The translations under genes were made by a program, and so were the position numbers. A stretch of DNA of 64,000 nt from Parapristionchus giblindavisi (taxonomy: Eukaryota; Nematoda; Chromadorea; Rhabditida; Diplogasteridae), in assembly GCA_943737045.1 (NCBI GenBank), contig CALSFV010000239.1:503501-567500 (forward strand), written 5' to 3'. The notes under the pieces were generated by a model. It did not search any database. It saw nothing but the letters and a program-made list of their open reading frames with translations, and was not told where the DNA came from. Below are positions 25,201 through 63,726 of this stretch, piece by piece (within the stretch, counting starts at the first letter, position 1; each line of letters opens with the position of its first letter).

Positions 25201-27351
25201 TGATAGTAACTAAGAAGCTCTTGCCGGAAAAAGAAAGTATCGCAAACTGAGTGATGATAAGCACTAAAACATCTAGGTTCTCCCAGCGTGAAAGTTGACT
25301 ACGGTGTATCTGGGCGCTCGCTTCTGACCAGACCTATCATCGAGTTTTACGATTCGCGAGACATGCCGATATGGCTTAGTGGGTAGAGCTTTTGTGTATC
25401 TATCCGAACCTCGTAGGTTCGAATCCCGCCCAGTGCAAATCAACTTTGCCGATTTTTCGTAATGCAAGAGGCTTCAAGCCAAAGTTAAATGTAGGGATTT
25501 ATCTTCATTGAACCGCCGTGGAGGTCGGGCATAGAGCCGTGAATAACGCTTCATCAAAAGATTATCGTGAAGTGAGTATTTTCTGAGTTTCTGTCGTATT
25601 TTTCTATTGTGTTCATAACTCCCATCTCATTTTGTCTTCAAATTTTAATATAAGGTTAGTTATCTTTAAAAAGAGTAGTACGAATCGAGGCACTTCTTCG
25701 GTTTCTCCGGTTCTTTCCAGAGCTCTCCCATCTTGAGGAGAGCTCGGGGAGCATTTCGCCCCGTCGATATCGTCCTCCCAGTGAGGACGACCGCTCCATT
25801 CGATCCAAAAGATAGAAGTGGGGGATAGGGGGCGGTTGAGGGGGGAGGGGGGTGTGGGTGGCCAGAAACCGAAGAAGTTCATAAATCGATTCTTCGTTCG
25901 AATATAGCCAACTTTTACTCCAACCATTTAAAAAAAGCTGGGAGTTATGAACACAATAGAAAAATACGACAGAAACTCAGAAAATACTCACTTCACGATA
26001 ATCTTTTGATGAAGCGTTATTCACGGCTCTATGCCCGACCTCACTAATAGATTTATTCTTGCTCGATTCATTTTGTTTTTAAAATCTTTTCACTATCGTG
26101 TGTTTTATTTTTAAGTAAAAAATCGTATAAAAACAACATAAATCACTTATCATGGAAGCCGGGTTTAAAGCCGTGAAAAGATGCGCATACAGTATGACAA
26201 ATACATCAAAAAAAGAGTATCGTGAAGTGAGTTTTTTTATTAGTTGCTGTCGTATTTTGCTATGGTGTACTATCGTTGACAGGTTTTTTTTTGCCTTCAT
26301 ATTTTAATATAAGGTTGGTTATTAAATTTAGAACGTTTTAAGCAAATTTAATTTTTTACTTCTAGAGAACCGTCGTATAGTAATTAATTTTCAAATGTTT
26401 ATTTTCATAATAACTCGATTCTTCGACGTCCTGATTAAAAAGTGATCTGAGTAAAAGTTGGTTGTATTCACACAAGGAATCGATCGACACCACTCCCGAG
26501 TCGATCGGATGCTTGGGAGCCGAAATAATTTTTTTGACCTACCGAATATTTTCGCCTACAGTAACCTTCAGACACAAAATCAAACTTTCTCATATGTGTG
26601 GCTGAGGTCGCCTGGCAGTGCACTATTTTATTCCACATCAAACGGAAAAATTTATTTTTCGCTATGTCACCTCCTCCGGTCAGAAAGTCGATTCCCTCAG
26701 ACATGATCTCTTATAAACTTTAAAAAAATTGACGGAATATTACAGTAAGCAAAACTTTAGAGGATAGGTGTAGTGACGTAAAAATGAGTCATGACCCAGT
26801 GAATTTGATCTATGTCTAAAATATTTGAAATATTCCTTTGCTCTGCTCTCATTATCACATAATTTTCTATTTTCATTTGTTGTCAGATAGCATTAAATTA
26901 GCGAATAAGTTCATGTGAAATAGGAAGTATGAGTGTAAATAGTTGAGATATTGTATAGAATGAATGAATGGATGGATGGATGGTTACCTGTGAGGTTCTG
27001 TCCCATCCATCAGAACAATGAACAAGAGTGGAACATTTATCATTATGAACTGTATCTACAATAGATGATACTCCTTCCAATATAGATTGAATATGATGAA
27101 GCCAACGAGATTCATCGATCTACAATTTATATATCAATGAATACATCGATAAAGCACCCTACCTGTTTAAGATAAGTTCTTTCGTTCACACAAGGGAAAA
27201 GAGCTTCATGAAGCTTTTTCAATCTGGAAAATATGATAATATGAACTAAGAATGAATAAGTGTCAACTTACGAGTCTCTAACAACATGAATATTCTGAAT
27301 ATTAAGGAACTTTAGAGAACATCTGCAAGGACAATTATTAGCATTTCTAAA

Positions 27352-27383
<32 letters not shown>

Positions 27384-30300
27384 AATAATGTTCATAACAA
27401 TTACGTATTAGTTTATAGTTCTGAAATTGTGAGTTGGAAAAAAAAATGTATGAAACTGGTATACGGTAGATCCTACAGTTTTACAAAACAAAGTTTACAG
27501 CGAATTATTTCATTTTTCTTGAACATAGGTATTATGCAAGCCCACTGAACTTTTATCAACTTGTGTTGCAATTTTTCATATTAGGGTGTCCTACAGCAAC
27601 AAGGCTGATCTTTGATCTTTATGTATTCTGTTATAGTTAATTAGGATGATTTACCATTTCTGCATTTCTTTGTCTAGGATTAGCATTATATTATCATAAT
27701 TAGTTTGCGTTGTCATTATTTTATTGTTCCTTTCCATAATTGGAAATTGATGCCGTTTCTTTCGTTGTATTATTTTTTTGTCTAGTACTCATATCGTTGT
27801 AGAGTTAGGTTGTCTTTAGTATTGTTTTATGTGTAGAGAGACTTTAGTCGCTATAATTTTATTGTACTTTCTTGTGTGTGAATGTTTTGATGAACCGCTC
27901 TTTTTTTTCTTCGGTCTTTGGTCTTTCGATTCACCTCAAACGGAGAACTACGGCAATAGTATCCTAACGTATAGTCACAAATATTTCATTTATTTTCGTT
28001 ATGAGGGTATACTGTAGGATGAAGTAAATTGATAAATGAGTGTGAATGAAAGTATACAAATATCCATTCATTATAGATATATGTTCATTAGACGATATAC
28101 AGCGAATTTTTCACCCACTTAAAATTTCGTCCATGATAGAAATTAAAACGCGCTCTCTGCAAGGGCGGCAGAGGGAGGGCACAAAGTTTCAAAATCGTCC
28201 TAGACCGTTCATATTTGGTGGTTAGAGTCCCTAGGGGTGGGATACACTTCAGCCAAAAAATTGACCCGAAATATCGATTTTTGATCTACCAAAAGTGAAA
28301 AATTCAAAATGATTTTTTCCACTCGTGTTATATATCATTCGAAAGAGCGTTGAAAGTTATGTAAAACTGACAATTCAAAAGATTTGGTTCAATAGTTTTT
28401 GAGAAAAAACGGATTTTCCGAAAAAAGGCAAGATTTTTTTCCTTTCGTTAAATAGCACACTACTTTCCCATCATTTCTTGTCTCTGGGCATTTGATATCT
28501 TATGTAAATATAGATGGGCTATCCGAATATCATACTCATTTTAACCATCTCCATGACGGAAAAAAAAAATCAAAAATCGATATTTCGGGTCAATTTTTTG
28601 GCTGAAGTGTATCCCACCCCTATGGACTCTAACCACCAAATATGAACGGTCTAGGACGATTTTGAAACTTTGTGCCCTCCCCCTGTCACCACCCCTCCGC
28701 TGTTAGGGAGAGTGTGTTTTAAATTAATAAAATTTCGACACTATGAAGAGAACTCAATATGAGAGGGTAAAGTATATTTTTCTTTGTTAACCTATCATAT
28801 TCAACTTCATATCCTCCTCCTTTTGCTCTATTCAATGTTGCATTTACAGAAGGACGAGCATCATAAATAACTAATCGATGGCCATTTGTATTTGCATCGA
28901 TCAATATCTTCATATATCTAAGTAATAAAGAAAGAATAAGATATATCATTCAATACTTCATACGTTTCATCTTCTATACATTTCTTAGCAGTGACGCCAG
29001 GCAGTGGTTGGGACGATCGACATATGGTAGCTTGAGATGAATTATCTATCCAACTCAATACCTGTATATAATATTATCATTTTAATATCGGAGAGTGCGT
29101 TTTAAATTCATATCATATGATCAACTTACTGCAAATCTTTCTTTGCTTCTGAAGTTTGCAATCCTTTTAATAAATTCTTTACCATTCGAAGCAGCAGCAT
29201 AAGGAATAACTAACTGAATCAATCAATATTAGGATATGGAGGAATTAATATAAATACTAACAATTCTAGGATAAGTAGATACTAATTGATAGTTATTATT
29301 GATATGAGAGATAACCCATGATGATGATGGAATGAATAAACGTTTCCATTCTTTCTCTACATCATACACTTTCCATCCATTCATATTATATCTATCTAAT
29401 CCTCCATTCTCACAATGACTGAATGCAAACACTTTCTAAATGAGACAATCATTAATACAATACAGTTGCAATAAACGTTGTGTGTTTATTTAGCCATCCT
29501 TTGTATGTGGTTCAAGTACAGTACAATACGCTCATAACCATTTATTGAGTAATAAATAACAGAGCCGGGTCGGGTGTGACATGTACCTTGAGGGTCTTCC
29601 TCGGAGTCGGTTACGTCCAGTCAAGACCGAGTGGCTCGACCGGAGGATTCGTACTACTCAGAGAGAAGGATCCAGAGGAATTCGGGGTACGGTCTACTAC
29701 TGAGCTCTACCTTGCGAGTGCGAGGGAGCTCCGGTAGGACCGACCTGCCCTTAGACCGAGAGACTACCGCGTTGGGGTAGGGTCTGCTTTAGGCCTAGTA
29801 TGGTTCAGTCACCTTGAGCTTCACCTCGCGAGTGCGAGGGAGCTCCGGAGGGACCGACCTGCCTGTAAGCCGGGACTAGCCGAATGGACATGTGAGAATG
29901 AAAGGAGGCGGCCTTTTATAGGCGAGGGAGACATGCAAATGGGGGGACCCGGACTGCAACTAATACAATCATCATTTCTTTAACAATCCATTAGATCAAC
30001 TTGACAAGGTTACTGTATATACCTTTTATGGAAGGACCTAACCATATTACAATATATCGGAGTTTCGAATGTATTATTATGATAGTATGTTATAATGTAT
30101 ACAAGATGTACCTTGGACTTATCGATAGGGAAACAACTTTGATTCAATGATTCAACTAAATTCTTTCTTCTATTTGGTTCATCAGAACAAGTTAAACGGA
30201 CAAAATTATTATCCTCAAAATAGTATTATTGATTAATTAATATAGTGAATGTGGTAGATACTTTAGTAGTGATTGAGATTCCATATATTTCTCCTTTTCT

Positions 30301-30668
30301 TCCAATACCACTTTGATTGCCCACTTTATCAATTTTCAGGACTAATCCAACTGGAATATCAAATAAAGGAGTATGTTCCTGAATACAATCCATTTATTCA
30401 TATTATATATTATCATAGAACAAACATTCTCTTCAAATACAATACGATGATTAGTAATCAATAATTGACCATCCCATTTTGTTGAACCAATCAATGACAT
30501 TCCCTTCTCTTAATATTCATTTACATTATTATTTTAATAAATTCATCATACAGTTACAATATGTATAAATAATAAGATAATAAACCTGTATATTGAATAA
30601 ACTCTCCTTCAATACACCATGGACGGGTTTCATTATCAATCATATAATTGATTTCATCTACTTTCATA
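22249..30668 (-). CDS. MTM1/MTMR2-like: Myotubularin-family phosphoinositide 3-phosphatase (MTM1/MTMR2 type)
   Basis: Multi-exon gene read right to left; the family removes the 3-phosphate from PI3P and PI(3,5)P2 on endosomal membranes. ATG at 30668 ([20 protein letters not shown]) opens a PH-GRAM domain ([20 protein letters not shown], about 30500-30430). Phosphatase landmarks: [14 protein letters not shown] (about 29370), [20 protein letters not shown] (about 28850), [11 protein letters not shown] (about 27290), the P-loop [11 protein letters not shown] (about 27000), [20 protein letters not shown] (about 24490), [16 protein letters not shown] (about 23420) and [19 protein letters not shown] (about 23080). 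The last exons read [16 protein letters not shown] (about 22460) and end LASSRV-TAG at 22249. The catalytic Cys and Arg are present, so an active enzyme is expected. Five or more introns hold transposons: 22487-22818, 23448-24249, 24534-26703, 28147-28718 and the GC-rich block near 29560. No FYVE domain is seen. Confidence 0.92.
22487..22818 (-). mobile_element. tRNA-like TIR element (T5), independent insertion in a myotubularin intron
   Basis: A 332-base copy with the CACGGC...GCCGTG TIRs and a perfect 5-base duplication TAAAA (22482-22486, 22819-22823). It lies immediately inside the splice donor (minus strand AAG|GTATTTTA) of the penultimate myotubularin intron, leaving the donor intact. 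tRNA-like part 22571-22642. An unspliced message would stop within the element's TIR. Confidence 0.92.
23448..24249. mobile_element. 802-base TA-flanked MITE in a myotubularin intron
   Basis: TIRs starting GGGTGATGTAAACAATAAAT are flanked by TA (23446-23447, 24250-24251). Inside is a second hairpin (about 23640-23790) with arms around AGAAATGTGCTTCTTTCTAG. No transposase. A G+C-richer stretch at 23850-23970 stands out from the surroundings. Confidence 0.85.
25188..25520 (+). mobile_element. tRNA-like TIR element (T5), independent insertion in palindrome P
   Basis: A 333-base copy with perfect 5-base duplication GAGGT (25183-25187, 25521-25525). The uninterrupted opposite arm (about 26035-26050) contains GAGGT once at the equivalent place, proving the insertion. 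The tRNA-like segment 25365-25436 has A box TGGCTTAGTGG and B box GGTTCGAATCC on this strand. The arms of a normal acceptor stem do not pair, so it is not a functional tRNA. Confidence 0.94.
25689..25880. mobile_element. Small MULE-like MITE in the centre of palindrome P
   Basis: Ends GGCACTTCTTCGGTTTC and the complement of GAACTTCTTCGGTTTCTGG. The 9-base flanks ACGAATCGA and ATAAATCGA match at 7 positions, as expected for an old Mutator-like duplication. The interior matches the element at 48093-48893, which has the same ends and a perfect 9-base duplication. Confidence 0.7.
27345..28100. repeat. ATT microsatellite and decayed repeat sequence in a myotubularin intron
   Basis: An (ATT)n run at about 27348-27382 is followed by sequence around 27450-27560 resembling part of the UBR4 intron at 41530-41620 (shared CAGCGAA...TTCATAGGT context). 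Nothing coding is supported. Confidence 0.45.
28147..28718. mobile_element. Fold-back element with TTAA flanks in a myotubularin intron
   Basis: Arms of about 150 bases begin AACGCGCTCTC / AACACACTCTCC and share AATTTTTTGGCTGAAGTGTA. TTAA lies on both sides (28143-28146, 28719-28722). A TTAA target is the piggyBac hallmark, but no transposase is present to confirm. A lone end-like sequence, GAGAGTGCGTTTTAAATT, is at about 29091. Confidence 0.7.
29555..29955 (-). mobile_element. GC-rich block, possible solo LTR, in a myotubularin intron
   Basis: About 400 bases of much higher G+C than the surroundings. A direct repeat of about 35 bases around GCGAGTGCGAGGGAGCTCCGG occurs twice (about 29717 and 29827). 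On the minus strand it has a TATA-like CCTATAAAAGGCC and a downstream AATAAA, as in an LTR promoter/terminator unit. No matching target duplication was found, so this is tentative. Confidence 0.4.
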
Positions 30669-31395
30669 TCTATAATAATCAATATCTCATTTATTAATAA
30701 TGAACCAAAATGATATAACATGAATGTCCGTAGATAAAACGGTGATAAAGAGATAACAAATGATTAATAATCATTAATTCATTCATTTATTTATTTCTAT
30801 ACTAATTCAAGTGAAGAGAAAGATACAAAAGTGATAAGATAGATAGCACTCAGTATAATTAAGAATACATTTGGAAATGTACACATAATATATTTATAAT
30901 AAGGATATAGTCATTGAAATAAAAATGTCATTAACATAATCTCGTACAATCTATTCAATCTTATATCACTATTCACTACAAATATTCTTATACCAAATAT
31001 ATAATAAGTCTACAAGATAAAGTAACTATATACATATTAAATGAATCAATACTTCTGAGCATTCATCATTTTCTATTGAGAAGATTGCGATGTCTGAAAT
31101 GATATTATAATGATTGAATTTATGAAAGTGAATATGTATTATTTGTAGAATGGAAGGATAGTTCACAGCATAACACTACATGCATGCCATGCACATCGTT
31201 TCTCACTCCGAGTCCTCATTCAAAACTTGGAAAATGATAACAAAATTATGGTATTGCGTACTATAACCGTATGTCATCTTACACTTTTACATACTGTCTC
31301 TTTTTTCCGCTCGCTCTCTCTTTCTCTATTACATTATGAGTACTCTCGAAACGATGTGCGATACTAAATAGGATAGAATACACGAATACATTCAT
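30669..31395. other. Intergenic region between PFKFB and myotubularin genes
   Basis: AT-rich sequence between two minus-strand genes; the promoter of the myotubularin gene and 3' sequence of PFKFB should lie here. A possible alternative last exon of PFKFB at about 31045-31100 has a TTTCAG acceptor and repeats a sequence from 31735-31770. Confidence 0.4.
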
Positions 31396-33966
<2,571 letters not shown>

Positions 33967-34436
33967 CGTATAACACTACTACGTGCATTAAACAAATTAA
34001 ATGTACAGACTACGTTGGAGTAAAGAAGATATATTGTATTGACTGATTAGACTTTGGAACTAAATAACTATCACAAACTGACTTTAATTGATGCTCTTTC
34101 AAACATTCACTTAATTGTCCGTAAAAACTTTAATTGCGGGCCACATTCATTTTCTACGCGTATATATTAGAGACCCACAATCGTGCGGTCGTGCAAAATT
34201 TTTTTTTTCACTAATTAATGTATGAGAAGTCATACGCACGACTTTAATATGATAAGTAAGAAATAAATCGTTCAACGTCGTACACTCAACTCATTTATTT
34301 CTATTAAATTAGCGGTTAAAAACAACCGATATAAAGCTTGAAAATGGCTTAAAAATGATACCCAAATGCACCACCTTGCACGACATTATTATCAAAATCG
34401 CGCAGAATGACTTTTCATCATTTTAACATGGAACAT
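33967..34436. other. Upstream region of the PFKFB gene
   Basis: The PFKFB promoter is expected in its left part. A short inverted motif (GTCGTGCAAAA / TTGCACGACAT) is near 34190 and 34376. No gene seen. Confidence 0.35.
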
Positions 34437-36784
34437 CTCAGGTAAAACCTCGCATACATTTTACAGCTAAAAAAAAGTTAAATGTTGGAAAACAGGCCGA
34501 AAAAATGTATTTTACAGCTAAAAGCTACGAAATTTCTAGCAATTGCTAGACATCATAACTTTTTGCTATATTTTTCCTGTCTTTTCACAAAAAGTTACTA
34601 AAAAGTTACTAAAAAGTTTGAAATCATACATGTGACACAACATGCTGCGCGCTGCGGCTATTGCTGAACGCGTTGCGTTCGCTATCTTTTAAATTTTATT
34701 TATTTTCTTTTTTTTAGTTATTCAACCTTAAATTGTTGTAATTATGTATCTATTCCGTAGGGTAACGTGACGAAACGTCGTAGGATACCAAGGTGACTGG
34801 TTTCAGGAAGAAGGAAAGGTATATTTTTTTCTGTTTAAATATTTCTCCAGCCAATTTTGTTTGTTGATTGCTTTGTGTATAAATCTTTGTAGACGGAGTC
34901 GATCTCGCGATTACCCGCTGCCCACCGCCATGTGCTGTCCATATCGATGTGTGCATTGGATTAGATGTGAGGTAAACAAGCAACTGCTGATTTTTTTCTA
35001 TTTTTTATGGTATTTTGCTGATTTATTTCTCGCGTTACAAGATTGCTTCTTGTTCTGACTTAATATACAACGTCGACCGATTTCAGTGGAACTGGAGTGG
35101 AAGAAGATACATGTAGCTGAGAAGAGAATGAAAGAAGATGAAGAACAACCTTGGGCCCGAGTTATACTCTGTCAATATTCATCCATATCCATTCATTTTA
35201 AACGATTCAATGGATAATGGAAGGATTACAGAGTGAGGAAACTATAGTTGTATACAACATCTAGTGCACTATCATAAAATAGTGAATTAAAAGAACAAGT
35301 AAGTGGCTCCGCACCCATATTTCATTATAAATCGATAGTCTTCTTTCATCTTATTTTTTCTATTAAAATAGAAATAGATGATTATGGATATGCAAATGTA
35401 CATGAGAATTTGGTATTAATTAATCTAAATTAGTTATGTTATACGTATGAAACTCAATTATGTCATAAAATAGTTGGATGGTTACAGGTGATAGAATTTG
35501 ATGATCGATTATTATTATTGACTCAAGAGAAGATGGATACTGGGGAATATGTTTGAAGATAAAGAATGGAGTGATAGAGATGATAAAGGAATTAAAGCAG
35601 CTGAGAATCAAGTTAGCTTTTATTGATTTATCGTTTAGTGAATATGCTGTTTAAAGTTCAGTCGTAGTTGAATTGTCTCAAGCAGTGGGACGATTATCTA
35701 TTTTAACTGAAGAGAATATTATTGAGAAGACCATTAGTCTCACTTATTGTTAAAGAGGAGGAGATAGAGATAACGGTGATAGAGTCTAGATTATTGATTA
35801 GATTGGCAAGAGATAATGTATGCTATACTTGTTGTAGATTAACGTATTGAAGACGTAATTGAGAAATATTCAAGAAGAGTTTGAAAGATTGAGAAGTATA
35901 TAGAGAAGAGAAGATGGAGATGAACATCAACATGAAAGAACTGCTATACTAGAGGTATTGGTTGATTGACTTTAGAAAATGGTTCATCAGAATTTTTTTA
36001 GGATCCATTATGAAATATAACAGCCCTAATGAGAGGGCTGAGAGGATTACAGTATTAAAAGAGACGATTGTTTAAGGAGAAAGATTATCGATTGAAACCA
36101 ATCTTGTAAGAAGGAAAACTATATCTAAAGATGATATAGAATCTTGAAGGAGAACTGAAATATGAAAGAGAAGAAAGAAATATATTAGAACATATTCGAA
36201 TTACATTGGAAGTCTCCATAATACTTTACTGAAGATGATACAATGTATGTTATGATATCTGGTATTGTATGCTCGTTAATAATATATTAGTGTATGATTT
36301 GAATTGATTGTCTTGTATAGGAAATAAAGTATGAATATAAAAATTGTGAATATCATATACATATTGTTTTGTTGTACCGCTAGATGTTTATTGTTGTGAT
36401 CGCTCCATCGTTGTTGTCGTTCCTTGAGTGGTTCACTTTTCATTTTTTTTTAAATTTAAAAATCGCGTTTTTATGTCAATAAATCGTTTTTTAATCACTG
36501 GCAGCAATCCTGAATACAGAACGAGTGAGAATAGAGAAGGTAGAAAACAGCCCAATAACAGCTAGAAAAAAGACAAGAAATTGTTAAAAATGCTGGAAAA
36601 AATACATTTTACAGTTAAAGAAAAGCTATGAAACAGCTAAAAGCTAAGAAAAGCTAGAAAACAGCCAGAAAAAATGCATTTCGCTAGCTGTAAAATGTAT
36701 TTTTTGTGACATTTCACATGCATGCGTTGTAGCTGTGAAATGTATTTTTCTTAGCTGTAAAATGTATGCGCAGTTGTACCTGAG
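34437..36784. mobile_element. Large TIR element related to the 702-base MITE, carrying decayed coding-like sequence
   Basis: Ends read CTCAGGTAAAACCTCGCATA and, inverted, CTCAGGTACAACTGCGCATA, followed by a shared CATTTTACAGCTAA. This resembles the MITE ends (CTCAGGCAAAC...GCAGCTAA). AT lies on both flanks. The 5' about 180 and 3' about 250 bases repeat the CAGCTAAAAGCTA theme. The middle (about 35070-36360) looks like broken exons rather than transposon sequence. Confidence 0.6.
35070..36360 (+). pseudogene. Decayed gene remnant, probable coiled-coil protein
   Basis: No long frame survives, but short stretches have coding character, for example ELEWKKIHVAEKRMKEDEEQ, NITALMRGLRGLQ, and EGELKYEREERNILEHIRIT, the last two highly helical and charged. 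Stops and shifts separate them. GT...AG-like spacers between pieces hint at an intron-bearing source gene. The family was not recognised. It lies inside the TIR pair 34437-36784, so it may be captured host sequence. Confidence 0.4.
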
Positions 36785-37383
36785 ATTGTCGAAGTGCAAA
36801 TGCACGAATGCGGATCTCGTGTATACTTTTACTTTAATTAGCTTGATGCAATATTGAACACGAAAAAATAAATGTGACACATTGTGAAAATATTTTTTAA
36901 GACCTGGGGAAGTTCCTTTGACATTCCAATAGGTCATCTTCCTTTGTGGCACTCCCACTCCACCAACCATATCTTAACACATATTATACTTATATATATA
37001 ATGAGAGTGAAGAGAATGAAAATATGAAGTGAAAGAGAAAGATAGAGGATGTTTGAGAGAAGTAGCTAGAGATGATAACAATTGTGTAATGTGAGAGATA
37101 AATGAAAGAACGAATGAAAAGATTAAATGAAAAAAGTATATGAATATGAAGAATAGGAGTAGGGACTAGCACTCCCATCCCTCTCTCAACTCCTATCCCT
37201 CTGACTCTCTTTCTCTCCCTTCCTTTCTTCACTCCTCTCCTATTGCTTCAACACAATCAATGGTCTACAATATAATACTTTATTGCTCATAAAATATAAA
37301 CATTAATAGTCATTTGTAGATTCAATAACTGGATTTACAAAAGGTATGAATATTGTATATGCGACATATGTAAAATGTGATAA
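36785..37383. other. Spacer downstream of the UBR4-like gene
   Basis: No gene recognised. It holds a purine-rich stretch at 37010-37240 that gives pyrimidine-rich frames on the minus strand. Confidence 0.4.
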
Positions 37384-62260
<24,877 letters not shown>

Positions 62261-62325
62261 ATGTCCACATATTATAATATCACTATATATATATATATAT
62301 ATATACATACATTGCCATACCCTCG

Positions 62326-62481
62326 CAGTGCGAGGATTTACCCACTATATAAGGCCCATTTTAGGCCACTTGATAAAAAGGAAGCTAAAAATGACGATTT
62401 TTAAGCGAAAATAAATAATTATGTGAATCAACCCACCCTATTTCGAGAATTGACCCACTATATAAAAATAAACGGCGAGGG
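62326..62481. mobile_element. Small MITE Y with TACCCTCGC ends
   Basis: Starts TACCCTCGCAGTGCGAGG and ends GGCGAGGGTA. A second copy starts at about 63905 in the opposite orientation and runs off the window. The two face each other around the Tc1 element. Confidence 0.65.
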
Positions 62482-62483
62482 TA

Positions 62484-63724
62484 CAGTATCCCAAAATGAC
62501 CGTATGGCTCATTTTGAGTGGTTGAAGTTGGGACGTTATTCGTTGTTTCAAACAATTTTTTCACCGTTTAAAAAGTATTTACGAATGCTAATATAGTCAT
62601 TTACCGATAATGTTTGCATTTATTGGATATTAATATTCATATCGTAGGTAAATATATTGAGAATTTCAAAAGGATAACATTTTTTCATCATTTTTGCTTG
62701 TTTATTATGATTTTTTTATGTATTATCTTGTATTGTTGTTTTTTGATTATGGCAAAACCGAAAGGAATGTGATATCTCTCCCCTGATATCCTGCGCTTCA
62801 TCTTCCGCGGCGGTTTGAATGGTCTGAAGCAATTCGAACCTGCTATCCATCTTGGTGTAAACCAGTTAACGATCTCCTGTATCATTAAAAAGGTCCCCAA
62901 ATCCGTCAAAAACCGTCAACCATCACTGCCTGGTATTTCACGCATCACCTAGCACCTTGATGACAGGAATATTATCAGCATATTCCGAGAGATCCCGCGG
63001 TCAAACTCTCTAATCAACCAGCAAGAAATGGCATTATACGGTGTCACTCCTCCATCGATTCACATCATCCGTAGACAACCCAAACACGCTGGTTTTAACG
63101 CTAGAATTCTTAGTACGAAGCACATAATATCTTCTAAGAACAGAGAGAATCGTATGAAGTGGCTAAAGGCTCATTTCAAATAGACAGTCGCAGACTAGCG
63201 AAAGGTCGTCTGATCGGAACAGTCCAACTTCAATCTCTTGGGCTCGCACGGCATGATTTACGTTCGTAGATCAGTCGGGATTCGAGATGGTGTTAACAAA
63301 CTCTTCCCCACGGTGAATCACGATGGCAGAAGCGTCATGGTGCACAGGAACTCGGACTATGTCTTCTGCAGCGAATCAATGGAATCATGATCGCAACGGC
63401 TATCGTATGCTCCTGCTCGCCGTTGAATCAGTCAGAAGCACGGAAAATAAGTACTAAATTAATATTTGTTAATTTAATCCGTTTAATAATTGATTTGCAC
63501 CTGAATTTTTGCCCAAATATCACCCCCTTGAGTTATCCGCTTTGACATTGATTTAATCAATTATTTTGATTGTTAACGTGTTGAATATTGATAATAAATT
63601 TGTTTAATTGATTTAAAAAAATATATTCGTCAAGAAAAAATCGAAAAAACTGCATGAATACGTTTAAAAATTAGAGGAGAGGTAACTTCCTCAAAATGAA
63701 CCATACAGTCATTATGGGTTACTG
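62484..63724 (+). mobile_element. Tc1-like element, dead transposase
   Basis: A 1241-base element with imperfect TIRs starting CAGTATCCCAAAATGACCGT, flanked by TA. The plus strand reads as a decayed Tc1 transposase: FRGGLNGLKQFEPAIHLGVN (N-terminal helix-turn-helix), DDRNIISIFREIPRSNS, ENRMKWLKAHFK, then SNFNLLGSHGMIYVRRSVG. Several stops interrupt it and the 3' part is truncated relative to a full transposase. Confidence 0.85.
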
Positions 63725-63726
63725 TA

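Larger units (their letters stand above)
24534..26703. mobile_element. Fold-back element P (2.17-kb palindrome)
   Basis: Both ends read TGTCTGAGGGAA inward. The arms then match over about 1 kb, including a block around GATCGACTCGGGAGTGGTGC. No clear target duplication or transposase was found. The left arm carries a tRNA-like TIR element (25188-25520) and the centre a small MULE-like element (25689-25880). It sits in the intron after the catalytic P-loop exon of the myotubularin gene. It belongs to the same family as X (12665-22201). Confidence 0.85.
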
